This document shows positions 35,708 through 45,382 of a stretch of 64,000 nt of DNA, piece by piece; positions within the stretch are counted from its first letter, which is position 1, and each line of letters starts with the position of its first letter. Source of the stretch: Betaproteobacteria bacterium. GTDB taxonomy: Bacteria; Pseudomonadota; Gammaproteobacteria; Burkholderiales; Rhodocyclaceae. The DNA lies in NCBI GenBank assembly GCA_016709965.1, contig JADJLT010000006.1, forward strand, positions 1,161,583 through 1,225,582. The letters are read 5' to 3'. Both the position numbers and the translations under genes were made by a program. Below the pieces are notes generated by a model, which had not been told where the DNA came from, did no database searches, and worked only from the letters and a program-made list of their open reading frames with translations.

Positions 35708-36339
35708 GGGGACACCGCCAATTCGTCGATACGCAGCCGCAGCCCTTCCTGCGATACCAGCGCCGGCACCTGGGTGATGCCCAGACGGCGGGTGAGCAGG
35801 CCCTGCTGGTCGTAGTAAACCGGGAGGTGCCAGGCCTGCATCAGGTCCAGGTAGGAGCCGCCGACCAGGATCGGCTTCACCCGGCCCTGGTAGAGGGCGA
35901 TCAACTGCCGGGCGCGGCCGACCTGACGCGGGTCGCGGGCATCGAAGAACAGCAGGTGCCGGGACAGCGACACCACCTCCAGCGGGTTCTTGCGCGTGCC
36001 GGCGGCAAACAGCAATTCGCCCTGGGGGCCGAGGAGGTTGCGATCCAGGGTGAAGCTCGGGTCGAAGTAGAAGGTCCGCACCGTGTCGGTCGGCCGCAGG
36101 CCGGTGACCGGCGGCGGATTCTTCACGGTCGCGATGCTCCGCTTCCGGGCTTCTGCTTCCAGGCGTCCGAGTTCGCCGCTGCGTTCCTTCTCGCGCAGGC
36201 GCTGATCGATCATCTGGAGCAGATGGGGTTCGCTGATCTCGTAGGTCGGCCCGATGACGCCCAGATCCATGGCCCGCACGCCTGCCGCGCCCAGCATCAG
36301 ACCGAGCACCAGGGGAGCGGACACGATGCAGCGTTTCAT
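35704..36339 (-). CDS. traW: TraW, F-type pilus assembly protein
   Basis: A 211-residue periplasmic protein with a signal peptide (VSAPLVLGLMLGAAGVRA), the GPTYEISEPHLLQMI start of the mature TraW family and a thioredoxin-like C-terminal half with LLFFDARDPRQV near 135 and VPVYYDQQGLLTRRLGI near 182. It works with TrbC. The ATG at 36339 is chosen because a signal peptide follows immediately. Confidence 0.9.
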   Translation of the reverse strand: MKRCIVSAPLVLGLMLGAAGVRAMDLGVIGPTYEISEPHLLQMIDQRLREKERSGELGRLEAEARKRSIATVKNPPPVTGLRPTDTVRTFYFDPSFTLDRNLLGPQGELLFAAGTRKNPLEVVSLSRHLLFFDARDPRQVGRARQLIALYQGRVKPILVGGSYLDLMQAWHLPVYYDQQGLLTRRLGITQVPALVSQEGLRLRIDELAVSP

Positions 36340-36712
36340 CGCGCCCCCTGGTCGGGCAACGGATCTGTCCGGCGAGTGGTTCGCGGGCGGCGGTATCGCG
36401 CAGGTGGCTGGCACGGATCAGTCCCATCAGCACCGGATCGCCGTCACCGTCCGATATCGCTTGGCGCAACTCGGTCGCGGTGAGTGCCCGGCCACAGCGC
36501 CGCTCGAAAGCCGCGAGATAGTCCTTGGTCCCCGCCTCGGCGGCGGGGGCGATTTGCCGCAGGAGGCCGAGATAGTCGGCCAGCGGCATGTCATTGATCC
36601 CTGGCGTCGTCGGCGTCCCGTGGATCGGCCCGCGGGCCGGACTGGACTGGCCCCGGGCGGCCGGCTGGGTCAAGAGGCCGAGCAGCGCGAGGAGCAGAAG
36701 GGCCTTGGTCAT
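36336..36712 (-). CDS. Small exported protein between TraF peptidase and TraW, probable frame break at 3' end
   Basis: About 124 residues with a signal peptide (KALLLLALLGLLTQPAARG), one DYLAAFERRCGRALTATELR segment and a helical tail; not recognised. As given, the frame runs through the traW start without a stop. Adding one base to the C/G run 36344-36348 creates a stop that overlaps the traW start by ATGA, the pattern used by most junctions of this operon, so a missing base is likely. Its role is unknown, but an operon position among pilus assembly genes suggests periplasmic function. Confidence 0.6.
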
Positions 36713-36722
36713 GGCGCGCCTT

Positions 36723-37319
36723 TCAATACAGCGGAACCACGACACCGACCACCTGCTCGGCCCGTACCAGGCCGCTGTCCTGGTAGCGCGAGTCGAAGGA
36801 GTCGGGGCTGGTGCCCTGCACGTAGTAGTGCCCGGGCGGGATGACGGTGGGCGTAATCGGGTCCAGCGGACTATGGTCGTAGGCCTGCAGCTTGGCCACG
36901 CCGACCTCCTCGCCGTTGATCGCCACGTGCCGACCGGCGACGGTCACGGCATCGCCCGGCAAGCCCCGCACGATCTTGAAGAAGGGCTGGCCGCGCAGCC
37001 CCGGGTAACGCGCCTGCGCCTCACCGTCGAACGAGAAGACGATGAAGTCGCCGCGCCGCAGGGGGTGGGGTCCATGCACCAGCCAGGCGATGCGATACGG
37101 CAGGCTCGGCGTCCAGTTGAAGAGCACGGGCAGCCGCGGCGTCGCATCGATGAAGAGCCGGGCATAGGCCAAGCCCCAGATCGCCAAGATCGGCAGGTAG
37201 ACATACCAGCGCCGGCGCACATGGCACAGGAAATCGGCAAAATGTTTGACGGCCCGCCGCCCTCTGCCGGGGTTCGACGCGGCACGCGGTTGCGCCTGTT
37301 GGATCGGTTCGGGGTTCAT
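36723..37319 (-). CDS. TraF-type conjugative signal peptidase (S26)
   Basis: A 198-residue membrane-bound S26 peptidase (TraF of the RP4 type, TrhF-like). One transmembrane helix at residues 40-60 precedes the serine motif NWTPSLP (catalytic Ser), and the lysine is in FFKIVRGLPGD near 130. Such enzymes process or cyclise pilin subunits in conjugation, so the TraA pilin gene of this operon is the expected substrate source. Its start overlaps trbI by ATGA. Confidence 0.85.
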   Translation of the reverse strand: MNPEPIQQAQPRAASNPGRGRRAVKHFADFLCHVRRRWYVYLPILAIWGLAYARLFIDATPRLPVLFNWTPSLPYRIAWLVHGPHPLRRGDFIVFSFDGEAQARYPGLRGQPFFKIVRGLPGDAVTVAGRHVAINGEEVGVAKLQAYDHSPLDPITPTVIPPGHYYVQGTSPDSFDSRYQDSGLVRAEQVVGVVVPLY

Positions 37320-37684
37320 GGCGCTGCCACCTTTCTGCGCAACTGTGCCGTCAGGTCGACGGTATTCGGCGTCGGTCCGGCCACGGCGGTCCTGAGGATC
37401 ACCAGGCAGTTGCATTCCCGCGGCAACTCATCGAGGGCGAGCGGCAGGCGCTGGGCGAAGGCCCGGGCCATGTTGAGCGCCTTCTGGCGGTCTTCCTCCG
37501 AACTTGCCTTGGTGAGGATCTGGGTGAACTCGGCTTCCTTGGCGCGGTACACCTCGGCCACATCGACCACGCCGATGACCAGCGCCGGCCGCAGCACCAC
37601 GCGGTCGTAAGCCGCGAGCGAGGCGCCCACCACCAACAGGGTGATCAGGCCCTGGACCAGCCATTGGAGAACGGTCGTCTTCAT
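37316..37684 (-). CDS. trbI: TrbI, F-type conjugation protein
   Basis: A 122-residue protein with a single N-terminal transmembrane helix (VLQWLVQGLITLLVVGASLAAY) and a periplasmic domain containing IGVVDVAEVYRAKE and CNCLVILRTAV. These match the F-type TrbI family, which influences pilus retraction. It overlaps traC and the peptidase gene by 4 bases each. Confidence 0.85.
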   Translation of the reverse strand: MKTTVLQWLVQGLITLLVVGASLAAYDRVVLRPALVIGVVDVAEVYRAKEAEFTQILTKASSEEDRQKALNMARAFAQRLPLALDELPRECNCLVILRTAVAGPTPNTVDLTAQLRRKVAAP

Positions 37685-40248
37685 ACTTTATGCCCCCGGC
37701 GGCGCAGCAGTTCGCCGATCGCCTCGTCGATGGACAGGCCCTGGGCACGCAATTCGTCGATCGGCGCGTTGTCTTCCAACTTGTTGGAGAAGAGCAGGTG
37801 GGTCGCCGGATCGAGGATGTTGCGGGCGACGCCTTCGCCCACGGGGGAGGAGATGTACACCTCGGAGAACACGCCGGCCTCGGTGCGCAGCGAGTTCAAC
37901 AGCCGCTTCTTCGGTTCGTCCATGGTGAGCCGGCCCTTGCGGTCGAGCATCTCGATGGACTCCGGTTTCTGCCGCAGCAGGAAGACCCAGTCCGAGCAGT
38001 TGAAGGCCGCTTCCATCTGCGCCGAGCCGTAGTAGTCGTCGGCGCTCTGGGTCGCGGTGCCGAGTGCGCCGCCGTACTTGCGGGCACGCCGGGCGGCTTC
38101 CTCGATCACGGCGGCCTTGACCGGATCGTCGGCGCCGATGTCGCCGAGTTGCTGCTTCAGCTCGTCGACGAACAGCACCTTGCGCCGGTTGCGGGTCAGG
38201 TACATCTCGCCGGTGATCCGGTGCAGCAGCAGGATGTTGACCACCGCGTGCAGGTCGGGGCGGCGCTTCAACTCCTCGTTCTCGATGACGATGAAGTCGT
38301 TGGAAAAATCGACGTTGTTCTTGCCCTCGAAAAAGCGCTCGTACTGCCCGCCCTTGGCGTAGGGGTTGAGCATGATGGCGAGGTCCTTGATGCGCTGGTC
38401 GCCCACCACGCCCAGTTCTTCGATGGTTCCGCCCTTGAAGGCGTCGCGCAGCCCCGTGATGCGTAGCTCGTTGCCGTATTCCCGCCAGAGCTTCAACACC
38501 ATGGCCGAGATGGCCTTGTACTGGACTTCCTCCAGGGTGTGCTGCATCGAGCACATCTTGGCGATGCCGGGCACCAGCATGTCGATGTCTTCGTTGATGT
38601 CGACGATGTGGGTGAAGGGATTGAGGCAGATGTCCACGTCGGGGCGGAATTCGATGTAGGTGCCCTGGGCCTTGCGGCACAACTTCTCGAAACTGCGGCC
38701 GAGGTCGAGCATCCAGACCTTGGCGCCGATGGCGCGGTAGGACCAGGCCATCTCGTTCATCAGCACCGACTTGCCCGAGCCCGGCGCGCCGATGATGGCG
38801 AAGTTGTAGTTGCCGAGATCGTTGTCGAAGATGTCCAGGGTCATCAGCTGGCCGCGCCGGCCGCCGAAGACCAGGGCCGGGGTGCGCGTGCCGCGCCACT
38901 CGGCGATCAGCGGCGCCATGTGGATGGCATTGGCCATGGTCTTACGCGTGACGCGGCGCATCTTGACCAGGTCCCGGTGGAATTTCTCGGTCAGCGTCAT
39001 CGGCAGGCTCGCCAGCAGCGCCTGGCGGTGCATGTAGGCGTCGGCGTTCAACTGGAAGCCACGGCCGCGCCAGATGGCATTGGCCGCTTCGTGGGCGGCG
39101 ACCGCCTTGTTCGGGGCGGTGAACAGCGCCAACTGGTGATACAGGCTCACCAGGCTGCCGCCGGTGTCGATGGCATCCGCTGCCGCCGTCCAGTCCTGGA
39201 GCTTCTTATTCACGTCCGGCATCACGTCGGCCATCTTCGACTTGGCGTTCTGCGTGGCCCGCACATGGTTGGCGGTGACCACCGACTTGGTGACGTTGGG
39301 GTCCAGCACCTGCACGCCCAGGGTCAGCAGAAAGGGCGCGCTGTACTGCAAGGCCGGCTGCATCAGGTCGCCGATGAGGGACCCCATCTGCCACAGCGCG
39401 AAGCGTTCCGGAAAACTCTTGATCGAGAAGAAGCGTGCCTCCAGTACGTCGGGGCTGGCTTCCTTCCACAGGGTGAGGCCGCTCGGATGCGGGTCCTGGA
39501 TGGTGTCGAAGTCGACGATCTGGTCGCGCAGTTCGCGGCCGTCGTCGTAGTGCAGGTCCGGCGCATCGGTCTGGGAGATGCGGTCGGGGTTGGTGAAGAG
39601 GGCACACCAGTTGATCAGATCGGCGGCATCGCAAACGCGGTTGGGGAGCGAGGCCGAGCGCAGGGTGGACGACAGGGAATCGCGCAGCGCCATCAACTCG
39701 TCGCGCTTGTTGAGATCCTCGGGGTCGCCGCGAAAAGCGATGCTCAGCATCAAGCGGAAATCCCGGATCGTGTAGTGGAAACCGGCGGTGAGCGACTTCT
39801 GTGCGCCCTGCAGCAGGTGGCCGACGCGCTGGCGGGCGAGCTTCCTGAACAGGTTGGCGTTGCGGGCCGGCCGGCCCCATTCTTTGGCCTGCTCCGCCTG
39901 ATCCTCGTCCTCGACTCGCAGGTTCGCGTAGTGGCGCAACTGGGTGCGCACCTGGGGCGAGCCGAACAGGTGGAACTGGATACCGGTGCCGGGCGGACAG
40001 TTGGCATAGAGCGAGACCAGGACTTCCGCCATGCGCTCGTCGGCGCCCGACTGCGGCATGAGCTCGAGCATGACGCCCATGCTGTCGCGGTTGACGAAGA
40101 TTTTTTCGGGGGCGAGATAGGCGTAATAGGGCAGCCAGTTGGCGAACTGCTCGGCCGGCGTATCCACGGGCTGGGCGAAGGCGAAGCGCTGCGCCTGCCG
40201 GCGGTCGCGATGGGGGCCGCTCGGGGGAGTGCGGTGGGGGGCGTTCAT
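37681..40248 (-). CDS. traC: TraC, secretion ATPase of the type IV apparatus
   Basis: An 855-residue VirB4/TraC ATPase that powers pilus assembly at the inner membrane. Walker A GAPGSGKS is at about residue 488, followed by the Walker B-like RRKVLFVDELKQQ near 695 and the conserved GGALGTATQSADDYY motif near 730. The N-terminal domain is the TraC-specific region. The ATG at 40248 is chosen because family similarity starts there. It lies 7 bases after traV. No frame break. Confidence 0.94.
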   Translation of the reverse strand: MNAPHRTPPSGPHRDRRQAQRFAFAQPVDTPAEQFANWLPYYAYLAPEKIFVNRDSMGVMLELMPQSGADERMAEVLVSLYANCPPGTGIQFHLFGSPQVRTQLRHYANLRVEDEDQAEQAKEWGRPARNANLFRKLARQRVGHLLQGAQKSLTAGFHYTIRDFRLMLSIAFRGDPEDLNKRDELMALRDSLSSTLRSASLPNRVCDAADLINWCALFTNPDRISQTDAPDLHYDDGRELRDQIVDFDTIQDPHPSGLTLWKEASPDVLEARFFSIKSFPERFALWQMGSLIGDLMQPALQYSAPFLLTLGVQVLDPNVTKSVVTANHVRATQNAKSKMADVMPDVNKKLQDWTAAADAIDTGGSLVSLYHQLALFTAPNKAVAAHEAANAIWRGRGFQLNADAYMHRQALLASLPMTLTEKFHRDLVKMRRVTRKTMANAIHMAPLIAEWRGTRTPALVFGGRRGQLMTLDIFDNDLGNYNFAIIGAPGSGKSVLMNEMAWSYRAIGAKVWMLDLGRSFEKLCRKAQGTYIEFRPDVDICLNPFTHIVDINEDIDMLVPGIAKMCSMQHTLEEVQYKAISAMVLKLWREYGNELRITGLRDAFKGGTIEELGVVGDQRIKDLAIMLNPYAKGGQYERFFEGKNNVDFSNDFIVIENEELKRRPDLHAVVNILLLHRITGEMYLTRNRRKVLFVDELKQQLGDIGADDPVKAAVIEEAARRARKYGGALGTATQSADDYYGSAQMEAAFNCSDWVFLLRQKPESIEMLDRKGRLTMDEPKKRLLNSLRTEAGVFSEVYISSPVGEGVARNILDPATHLLFSNKLEDNAPIDELRAQGLSIDEAIGELLRRRGHKV

Positions 40249-40255
40249 GGCGACC

Positions 40256-40843
40256 TCACTGCAAACTGTTGGCATTGGGCCAAGCGAACGGGGGCCGTTG
40301 CGGCAACATCGGCGTGGCCGGCGCGTTGGTGCCGGCGTTCGGCTCGCCGGTGCTTTCCGTTGCTGACTTCGGTGGCGCCTTGAGTGGCGCATAGGCGTCG
40401 CGGATCTGGCGCTGCACGTGGTCGATCAGCCACTGGCCGTTGTCCACCTGAACATAGACGTAGCCTTGGTCGTAGAGATCGCCGTCGGCGTCTTCCCAGG
40501 GCTTGATCCACAAGCGCAGCAGGCGGGCCTGGGAGCGCAACGGGCGGGGCGTGCCGGCCGTGTCGGAAACGCTGGCGTCGACGGACGATGGGGCTGGCAG
40601 GGCCGATTCGGGCGGATTCGCTTCGGATGCCTCTTTTCGCGGGGCGGCCGACCGTTTGGCCCGTTGGCTGGGCAGGTTGTTGTGGACGGCGTTAGCGTAG
40701 GTACCCGACACCGAGTCGCAGGCGACACCCGCGGGGGCCTTGCAGGCGTACTTCGAGTCGCCGCCCAATCCGGACATGTTCATGCACGCGCCCAAGGGGA
40801 GCAGCAGGCAGAGGGCGCTGATGCGCAGCAAGAGCGTCTTCAT
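40256..40843 (-). CDS. traV: TraV, outer-membrane core lipoprotein
   Basis: A 195-residue lipoprotein with lipobox LGAC near residue 20 and the family's conserved KYACKAPAGVACDSVSGTY at about 31-49. The linker is proline-rich and disordered, and a C-terminal domain contains LRLWIKPWEDADGDLYDQGYVY. TraV joins TraK and TraB into the outer-membrane core complex. It overlaps dsbC by 4 bases. Confidence 0.9.
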   Translation of the reverse strand: MKTLLLRISALCLLLPLGACMNMSGLGGDSKYACKAPAGVACDSVSGTYANAVHNNLPSQRAKRSAAPRKEASEANPPESALPAPSSVDASVSDTAGTPRPLRSQARLLRLWIKPWEDADGDLYDQGYVYVQVDNGQWLIDHVQRQIRDAYAPLKAPPKSATESTGEPNAGTNAPATPMLPQRPPFAWPNANSLQ

Positions 40844-41676
40844 GGCTGCTGCTCCGCGGTGGTTTGCGGCGTCGCTGGTGAAGAGATCTGCGCGAGCCGT
40901 GCTTCCAGCACCGCGCGTCCCACGAAGCCCTCGGTGCGGCTGCCGTCCGCCCAGATCAGGGTGGGTGTACCCTGGACGCCGAGTTGGTGGGTCAGTGCCA
41001 GGTTGCGGGCGATCGGGTGGTCGCAGGCGGCATCGGTCTTGAGCGCACTATTGTCGCCGTGCAGCATCAGGCGCTGCCAGGCGTTTGCGCGATCCCCCGC
41101 GCACCAGATGGCGATCGGCTTGGCCTCGCCCTGGAAGGGGACGAGGAAGGTGTAGAGGGTGACGTTGTCGAGGCTGGCCAGTTCGGACTCGAGTTGCTTG
41201 CAGTAGGGGCAGTTGGGATCGCTGAAGACGGCCACTTTGCGCTGGCCATTGCCGCGGACCGTCTTGATCGCATCACTGAGCGGCAGTCGATCGAAGCGGA
41301 CGCCGGCCGCCGCCGTGCGAGCGGTTTCTGAGGCCGATCCTTGGGAGCCATTCACGCGGTTGGCCTGCGCCAGTTTTGGGCCGGTGGTATCGCGCAGGGT
41401 CGCGGTATCGAACAGGCGGCCGAAGAGGAAGTAGCGCGGGTTGTTGGCCGAGACGTAGGCCACGTTGCCGTTCATCCAGACTTCATATAGGCCGCCGATG
41501 GGCGAGCGGGTGACTTCGGAGAAGTGCGTGCCCGGATGCGCTTTCTGCAAGGCCGCCCGCAGGCGCTTTTCGTCGGGCGTGGCGGCGTCGGCGCCGGCGA
41601 ACGTTCCCAGGAGTGTCGCGCTCAAGGCCGCGACGAGCACGCGCCGGGGCCGGCGCAGGGGTTCAGTAGTTGCCAT
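40840..41676 (-). CDS. dsbC: DsbC-type disulfide isomerase
   Basis: A 278-residue periplasmic thiol-disulfide protein with a signal peptide, an N-terminal dimerisation domain (GGLYEVWMNGNVAYVS near 62) and a thioredoxin domain with the active site CPYC (FSDPNCPYCKQLE near 155) and the cis-proline loop GVQGTPTLIWADG near 233. F-type elements carry their own DsbC to fold cysteine-rich TraN, TraU and TraH. It lies between traB (14-base overlap) and traV. Confidence 0.92.
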   Translation of the reverse strand: MATTEPLRRPRRVLVAALSATLLGTFAGADAATPDEKRLRAALQKAHPGTHFSEVTRSPIGGLYEVWMNGNVAYVSANNPRYFLFGRLFDTATLRDTTGPKLAQANRVNGSQGSASETARTAAAGVRFDRLPLSDAIKTVRGNGQRKVAVFSDPNCPYCKQLESELASLDNVTLYTFLVPFQGEAKPIAIWCAGDRANAWQRLMLHGDNSALKTDAACDHPIARNLALTHQLGVQGTPTLIWADGSRTEGFVGRAVLEARLAQISSPATPQTTAEQQP

Positions 41677-43096
41677 CGTCGGAGGTCTCCAGATAGCGGG
41701 TTTCGGGGGTGTTGGGGAAATTCGGGGAGTGGGCGAGGCGCGCGGAAGACGGGTCGCCCGCCGTCATGGGGACGTCGATGCGCACGCCCTTGGTGATCAC
41801 CACGTCGACATCGCGGCCGGCATCCACCTCGATGACCGGGAAGGTGTTCTCGGCGAGTTTGATGTAGTACTGGGCCAGCCGGTCCAGCGCCTTGCCGACG
41901 CCGCTGCCGAGACCGGCGCGGTAGGCCTCGGCACCAGAGGCGCTGGCGACCGTGCCCAGCGCCGAGGTGCTGTATTCCGTCGACGAAGTAGCCAGGCCCT
42001 GGCCGATGCCGCTGACGACGCCGGCCAGCAGCGCATTGGCGAGCATCTGGCCCTGCTTGGTGACCAGCCGCCCGCGCATGCCGACCTTACCGTCCTCGCC
42101 ATAGACGCTGCCCTGGATCTTCACTTCCAGCGTGGCGCCGTCGGTACGCACGCAGGACAGGCTCTCGGTGCGCAGGTAGGCGCGCTCGGAACTGATGTCG
42201 CCGTAGCCGGCCGCGATCACGAAGCACTCGCGGTATTCGGCGCGAAAGCGGTTGGGCAGGACCGAGTTGTCTGAAAGGCGGATCAGGACCGGGTGGGGAT
42301 TGGACTGGGACTGGCCGCCGGTCGGCGCATCCAGCCCGCCCAGCAGCGTGCCGCGGGTAAAACTCACCGGCAGGAAGGTGGCGACGGTCCGGGCAAGCGC
42401 TTGCGACGTGCTGCCCGAGGCCGGGTCCGGATTGACACCGGTGTTCGCGACCGGCGCGCCGGTGCCGGCGCGGGATCGGTCCGCGACGGTGATGCGCGTG
42501 ATCGCGGGTTGCGGCGCCGCCAGCGGTGTCGAGAGCAAGGCGTCGCCCGGGGCGCCGCTGGGCATCGCGCCGGTGGGCGATCCTTTGGAAGGCGGCGGGG
42601 CCGTGGGCAGGCTCGCCGGCGGCGGTGGGGCGGTCGGCGTGGTCGCAACGGGGGTGGGCGCCCCCGGGGTGGCGGCCGCTTGCTGAGCCGAGGTGAGCCG
42701 CTGTTCCAGGTCCGCGAAGCGCTGCATGGTCTTCGCTTCGAAGGCTTGGGCGTTCTTGTTGAGCCGTCCTTGCTCTTCACGTTCGTTCTCGTACTGGGCG
42801 AGCTTGCGTCCGGCCGTGCCGACCCACTGATCCACCGGATTGACCTGGCCGCCGGGTGGCATCACGCCGATGTTGGTGACCGCACTCGGTTGCCCGGCGG
42901 ACGCTTGGGCGGCGCCGGTCTTCGGAGGGTTGCCGGTGAAGGCGAAGATCAGCCAGAGCAGCCCGACTCCGCCGGCCAGGAGCGTGCCGAACATGGCGTA
43001 TTGGCGTTGCCCGGGGGAAAGGTGCTGCATCACTGGCTGCGAAAGGCGTTGCGGCAGGCCGCGCAGGGACAGGAAGGGCTGTTGTGGCGTGATCAT
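41663..43096 (-). CDS. traB: TraB, VirB10-like envelope-spanning protein
   Basis: A 477-residue VirB10-like protein. One transmembrane helix (FGTLLAGGVGLLWLIFAF near residue 36), a coiled coil near 110-150 (EQGRLNKNAQAFEAKTMQRFADLEQRL), a long proline-rich segment 150-190 and the C-terminal beta-barrel domain (CFVIAAGYGDISSERAYLRTESLSCV) occur in the usual order. It bridges both membranes with TraK and TraV. The ATG at 43096 lies 1 base inside the traK stop. Confidence 0.92.
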   Translation of the reverse strand: MITPQQPFLSLRGLPQRLSQPVMQHLSPGQRQYAMFGTLLAGGVGLLWLIFAFTGNPPKTGAAQASAGQPSAVTNIGVMPPGGQVNPVDQWVGTAGRKLAQYENEREEQGRLNKNAQAFEAKTMQRFADLEQRLTSAQQAAATPGAPTPVATTPTAPPPPASLPTAPPPSKGSPTGAMPSGAPGDALLSTPLAAPQPAITRITVADRSRAGTGAPVANTGVNPDPASGSTSQALARTVATFLPVSFTRGTLLGGLDAPTGGQSQSNPHPVLIRLSDNSVLPNRFRAEYRECFVIAAGYGDISSERAYLRTESLSCVRTDGATLEVKIQGSVYGEDGKVGMRGRLVTKQGQMLANALLAGVVSGIGQGLATSSTEYSTSALGTVASASGAEAYRAGLGSGVGKALDRLAQYYIKLAENTFPVIEVDAGRDVDVVITKGVRIDVPMTAGDPSSARLAHSPNFPNTPETRYLETSDDGNY

Positions 43097-43994
43097 GGCG
43101 CCTCTCCTCGGCGGATCACCAGGACGCTGGTGCTCTCGCCGGGGCGCAGGTTGTGCTGCTCGATACTGACGCCGGTGACGACGCCACCGGTTGACTATTG
43201 GGGCGATCGAACTCCGGTTCGGCCAGCACCATGGGGGCATTGCTGACGTTCTGCAGCAGGTACTTCTCGCCGATCAGGCCACGTCCTTCGTACTGACGCA
43301 CCAGCGAGAAGCGCGCCTGGGTCCACAGTGGGACCGAGCGCGGGGTCTCTTCGACCCGGACGTCGGGCGGCACCCGATCCGAAGCCATCGCCACCAGCAG
43401 CGCCTTCATCGCGCGGACCGGGTTGGGTGACGGACCGGCCCCTTGGGCCGCTGTGGCTGGCTTCAACGCCCTGAGCGTCCTGTCGCGGATGACGATGGTG
43501 TCGGCTGGGGTATCCGCGCGGCGCAACAGCAGCGTGTAAGTGGTGCTCGCCGACGAGACGAACAGGTTGATCGGTTTCACGGAATCGCCGACCGGGCGAA
43601 CGTAGATTTCGCCCTTGTCGCGGTCGCACTCCAGCACGATCTCACCGGCCGGATTGATCGCCGAACTGATGCCGCCGCCGGGCGCCGTGCTGCTCATGCC
43701 CGGCGTGGCGGGAAGGGCCGTCGCTGCACCGCAATGACTCGAATGGATGTTGCCGAACACGTCGGTGATCGGCGCCCCGTCGATGCGGATGCGGGTCGGC
43801 TCCTTGATCGACACGATGGCTTCGACCGACACGCCGTCGCTGGCCTCGACGATCTGCAGCGCTTGGGCGGGCACGGCCGTCAAGGTGGCGATGGCGGCCG
43901 TTGCAGTGATGGCGGCACTCATCGCCCATCCGTGCCGAGGCACAAGGACGAACCGATGCGGGGATCGGGCTTGGGTTGGTTCAGTTGCCGGCAT
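43093..43994 (-). CDS. traK: TraK, VirB9-like secretin, frame break near 3' end
   Basis: A periplasmic TraK of about 300 residues: signal peptide region ending AQALQ, the N-terminal QIVEASDGVSVEAIVSIKEPTRI and the C-terminal YEGRGLIGEKYLLQNVSNAPMVL, LAEPEFDRP. After that the frame as given stops soon, at 43116. One base added near 43187-43200 restores GGVVTGVSIEQHNLRPGEST and an ATGA junction with traB, so a small indel is likely. TraK forms the outer-membrane ring with TraV and TraB. Confidence 0.88.
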
Positions 43995-44547
43995 TGGGTA
44001 TCTCCTTGAAACTCTTCAAATGCATGCGCGCACCGGCGTAGCTGAACTCGACCCGATAGGCCTTGAGGTCGTTGGCGGTCTCGAAGCCGTTGACCAGGGT
44101 GCGCAGGCGGCCGCGAATGACGATGCTCTGGCCTTCTTCGCTGGGTACGAGCTGCTGGGGCGCGAACACGGTGGCGGCGTTGATGCGCTTCAAGCGTTCG
44201 GCCTCCACTTCCTGCCGCGTCTTGAGCGGGCCGTACTGGTCGGTTTCGACATAACCGAGCAGGATGTCCTTCTTCCAGTCGATTGAGGCCGGCGTCACGT
44301 CGAGCACCAGCCAGGCGATGAAACTGCCCATCTGCTCGAGGTATTCGTTGCTGGCCTGGTCGCGGGTGACCCAGAAGGTTTTGTTGAGCGAAGGGGGTAC
44401 GACCACGGTGCGCACCGTCCCGAGCAGGTTGAGGATCACCACCAGGGCGAGGATCTGGCCGGCAGCGAGCGCGCCGACCGCCAGGCCCAGCCCGCGATTG
44501 CGCCGCCGCATCTCCTTGATGTCGCCGTTGAGTCGTTCGAAGTCCAT
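43981..44547 (-). CDS. traE: TraE, VirB8-like conjugation protein
   Basis: A 188-residue inner-membrane protein with one N-terminal helix (LGLAVGALAAGQILALVVILNLLG) and a periplasmic domain with FWVTRDQASNEYLEQMGSFIAWLVLDVTP, matching TraE, the VirB8 counterpart of F-type systems. The ATG at 44547 is supported by GGGAGAAAG upstream. It overlaps traK by 14 bases. Confidence 0.93.
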   Translation of the reverse strand: MDFERLNGDIKEMRRRNRGLGLAVGALAAGQILALVVILNLLGTVRTVVVPPSLNKTFWVTRDQASNEYLEQMGSFIAWLVLDVTPASIDWKKDILLGYVETDQYGPLKTRQEVEAERLKRINAATVFAPQQLVPSEEGQSIVIRGRLRTLVNGFETANDLKAYRVEFSYAGARMHLKSFKEIPNAGN

Positions 44548-44561
44548 GGGCTTTCTCCCTG

Positions 44562-44861
44562 CTAGCCGACCATGCGGCGGATGTGCGACGGCGGCGTCGC
44601 GCGCATGGCGGTCATCGGACTGGCGGGTAGATGCCAGTACAGCCAGTGGATGGCGAAGGCCGGGTGCTTGTCCGCCTTGAGGCGCGAAATCCAGCGCGAG
44701 ACGAAGATGCCCATCGCCATGCAGACGGCGAAGGACAGCCTGCTGCCGGACAGGTAGCCGACGAAGAACATGAACAGGATCGGCGCGGCGACATCGACAT
44801 CCCAGAAGCCGATCTTCCATTGGTCATCGAGACGCCGCGGGATATAGGTGTCCGCTTGCAT
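44562..44861 (-). CDS. traL: TraL, conjugation inner-membrane protein
   Basis: A 99-residue protein with the TraL pattern: RRLDDQWKIGFWDVDVAAP near residue 9, then two transmembrane segments, then a short basic end. TraL is the VirB3-like component. It lies between the pilin gene (30 bases) and traE (14 bases). Confidence 0.92.
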   Translation of the reverse strand: MQADTYIPRRLDDQWKIGFWDVDVAAPILFMFFVGYLSGSRLSFAVCMAMGIFVSRWISRLKADKHPAFAIHWLYWHLPASPMTAMRATPPSHIRRMVG

Positions 44862-44891
44862 ATCGGTCTCCTGGGTGTCGATGCCGCTGGT

Positions 44892-45242
44892 TCAGATCAC
44901 CGCGCCCATGATCGCGCCGGCGATCACGAGACCCACGGCGGCGAAGATGGCGAGGCCGACGTAAAACAGGACCGGGCCGAAGTTGCGTAACGCGGAGAGC
45001 GAGATGAGCGCGACCACGAAACCGACGAATCCGACCAGGGCCTTGATTCCCGGTCCGAGCGCGGCGATCTGGGTCAGGGCCGAGGTGAGCGGTCCGGTGA
45101 TGCCGGTGAAGGCGACCAGGTCCAGGGCGTAGCCGGGAAGAGCGGTGCCGAGGCCGACGACGATCATCGCCAGCAGCATCGCGACGGTCATCGGTTTGCG
45201 GGTGGCGACGCGGGGGGAAGAAACAAGGACTGCAGTGTTCAT
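44892..45242 (-). CDS. traA: TraA-like conjugative pilin precursor
   Basis: A 116-residue protein with a long signal segment (TVAMLLAMIVVGLGTALPGYA) and a mature part of two hydrophobic helices separated by a short loop (LVGFVGFVVALISL and LFYVGLAIFAAVGLVIAGAI), which is the architecture of VirB2/TraA pilins. Position directly before traL-traE-traK-traB is the standard pilin slot in F-type operons. The ATG at 45242 is preceded by GGAGG; the open frame upstream is not pilin-like. Confidence 0.8.
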   Translation of the reverse strand: MNTAVLVSSPRVATRKPMTVAMLLAMIVVGLGTALPGYALDLVAFTGITGPLTSALTQIAALGPGIKALVGFVGFVVALISLSALRNFGPVLFYVGLAIFAAVGLVIAGAIMGAVI

Positions 45243-45382
45243 GAAAACCTCCGGGCATGGGTGGAGCGTTGAAAGTCGGATAGGGGTGGAAAGGCGGGTG
45301 TGCGTACGGACGCGCCTGCGGGTGGGAGCGCGAGCGCTCGACGGGTGAAAGACTTCGATGTGAGCGGGCGACCGGCGCAGCG

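Noticed and set aside
38539..40383. 614-codon open frame on the plus strand
   Set aside because: It is the antisense shadow of traC, which has Walker motifs and operon context.
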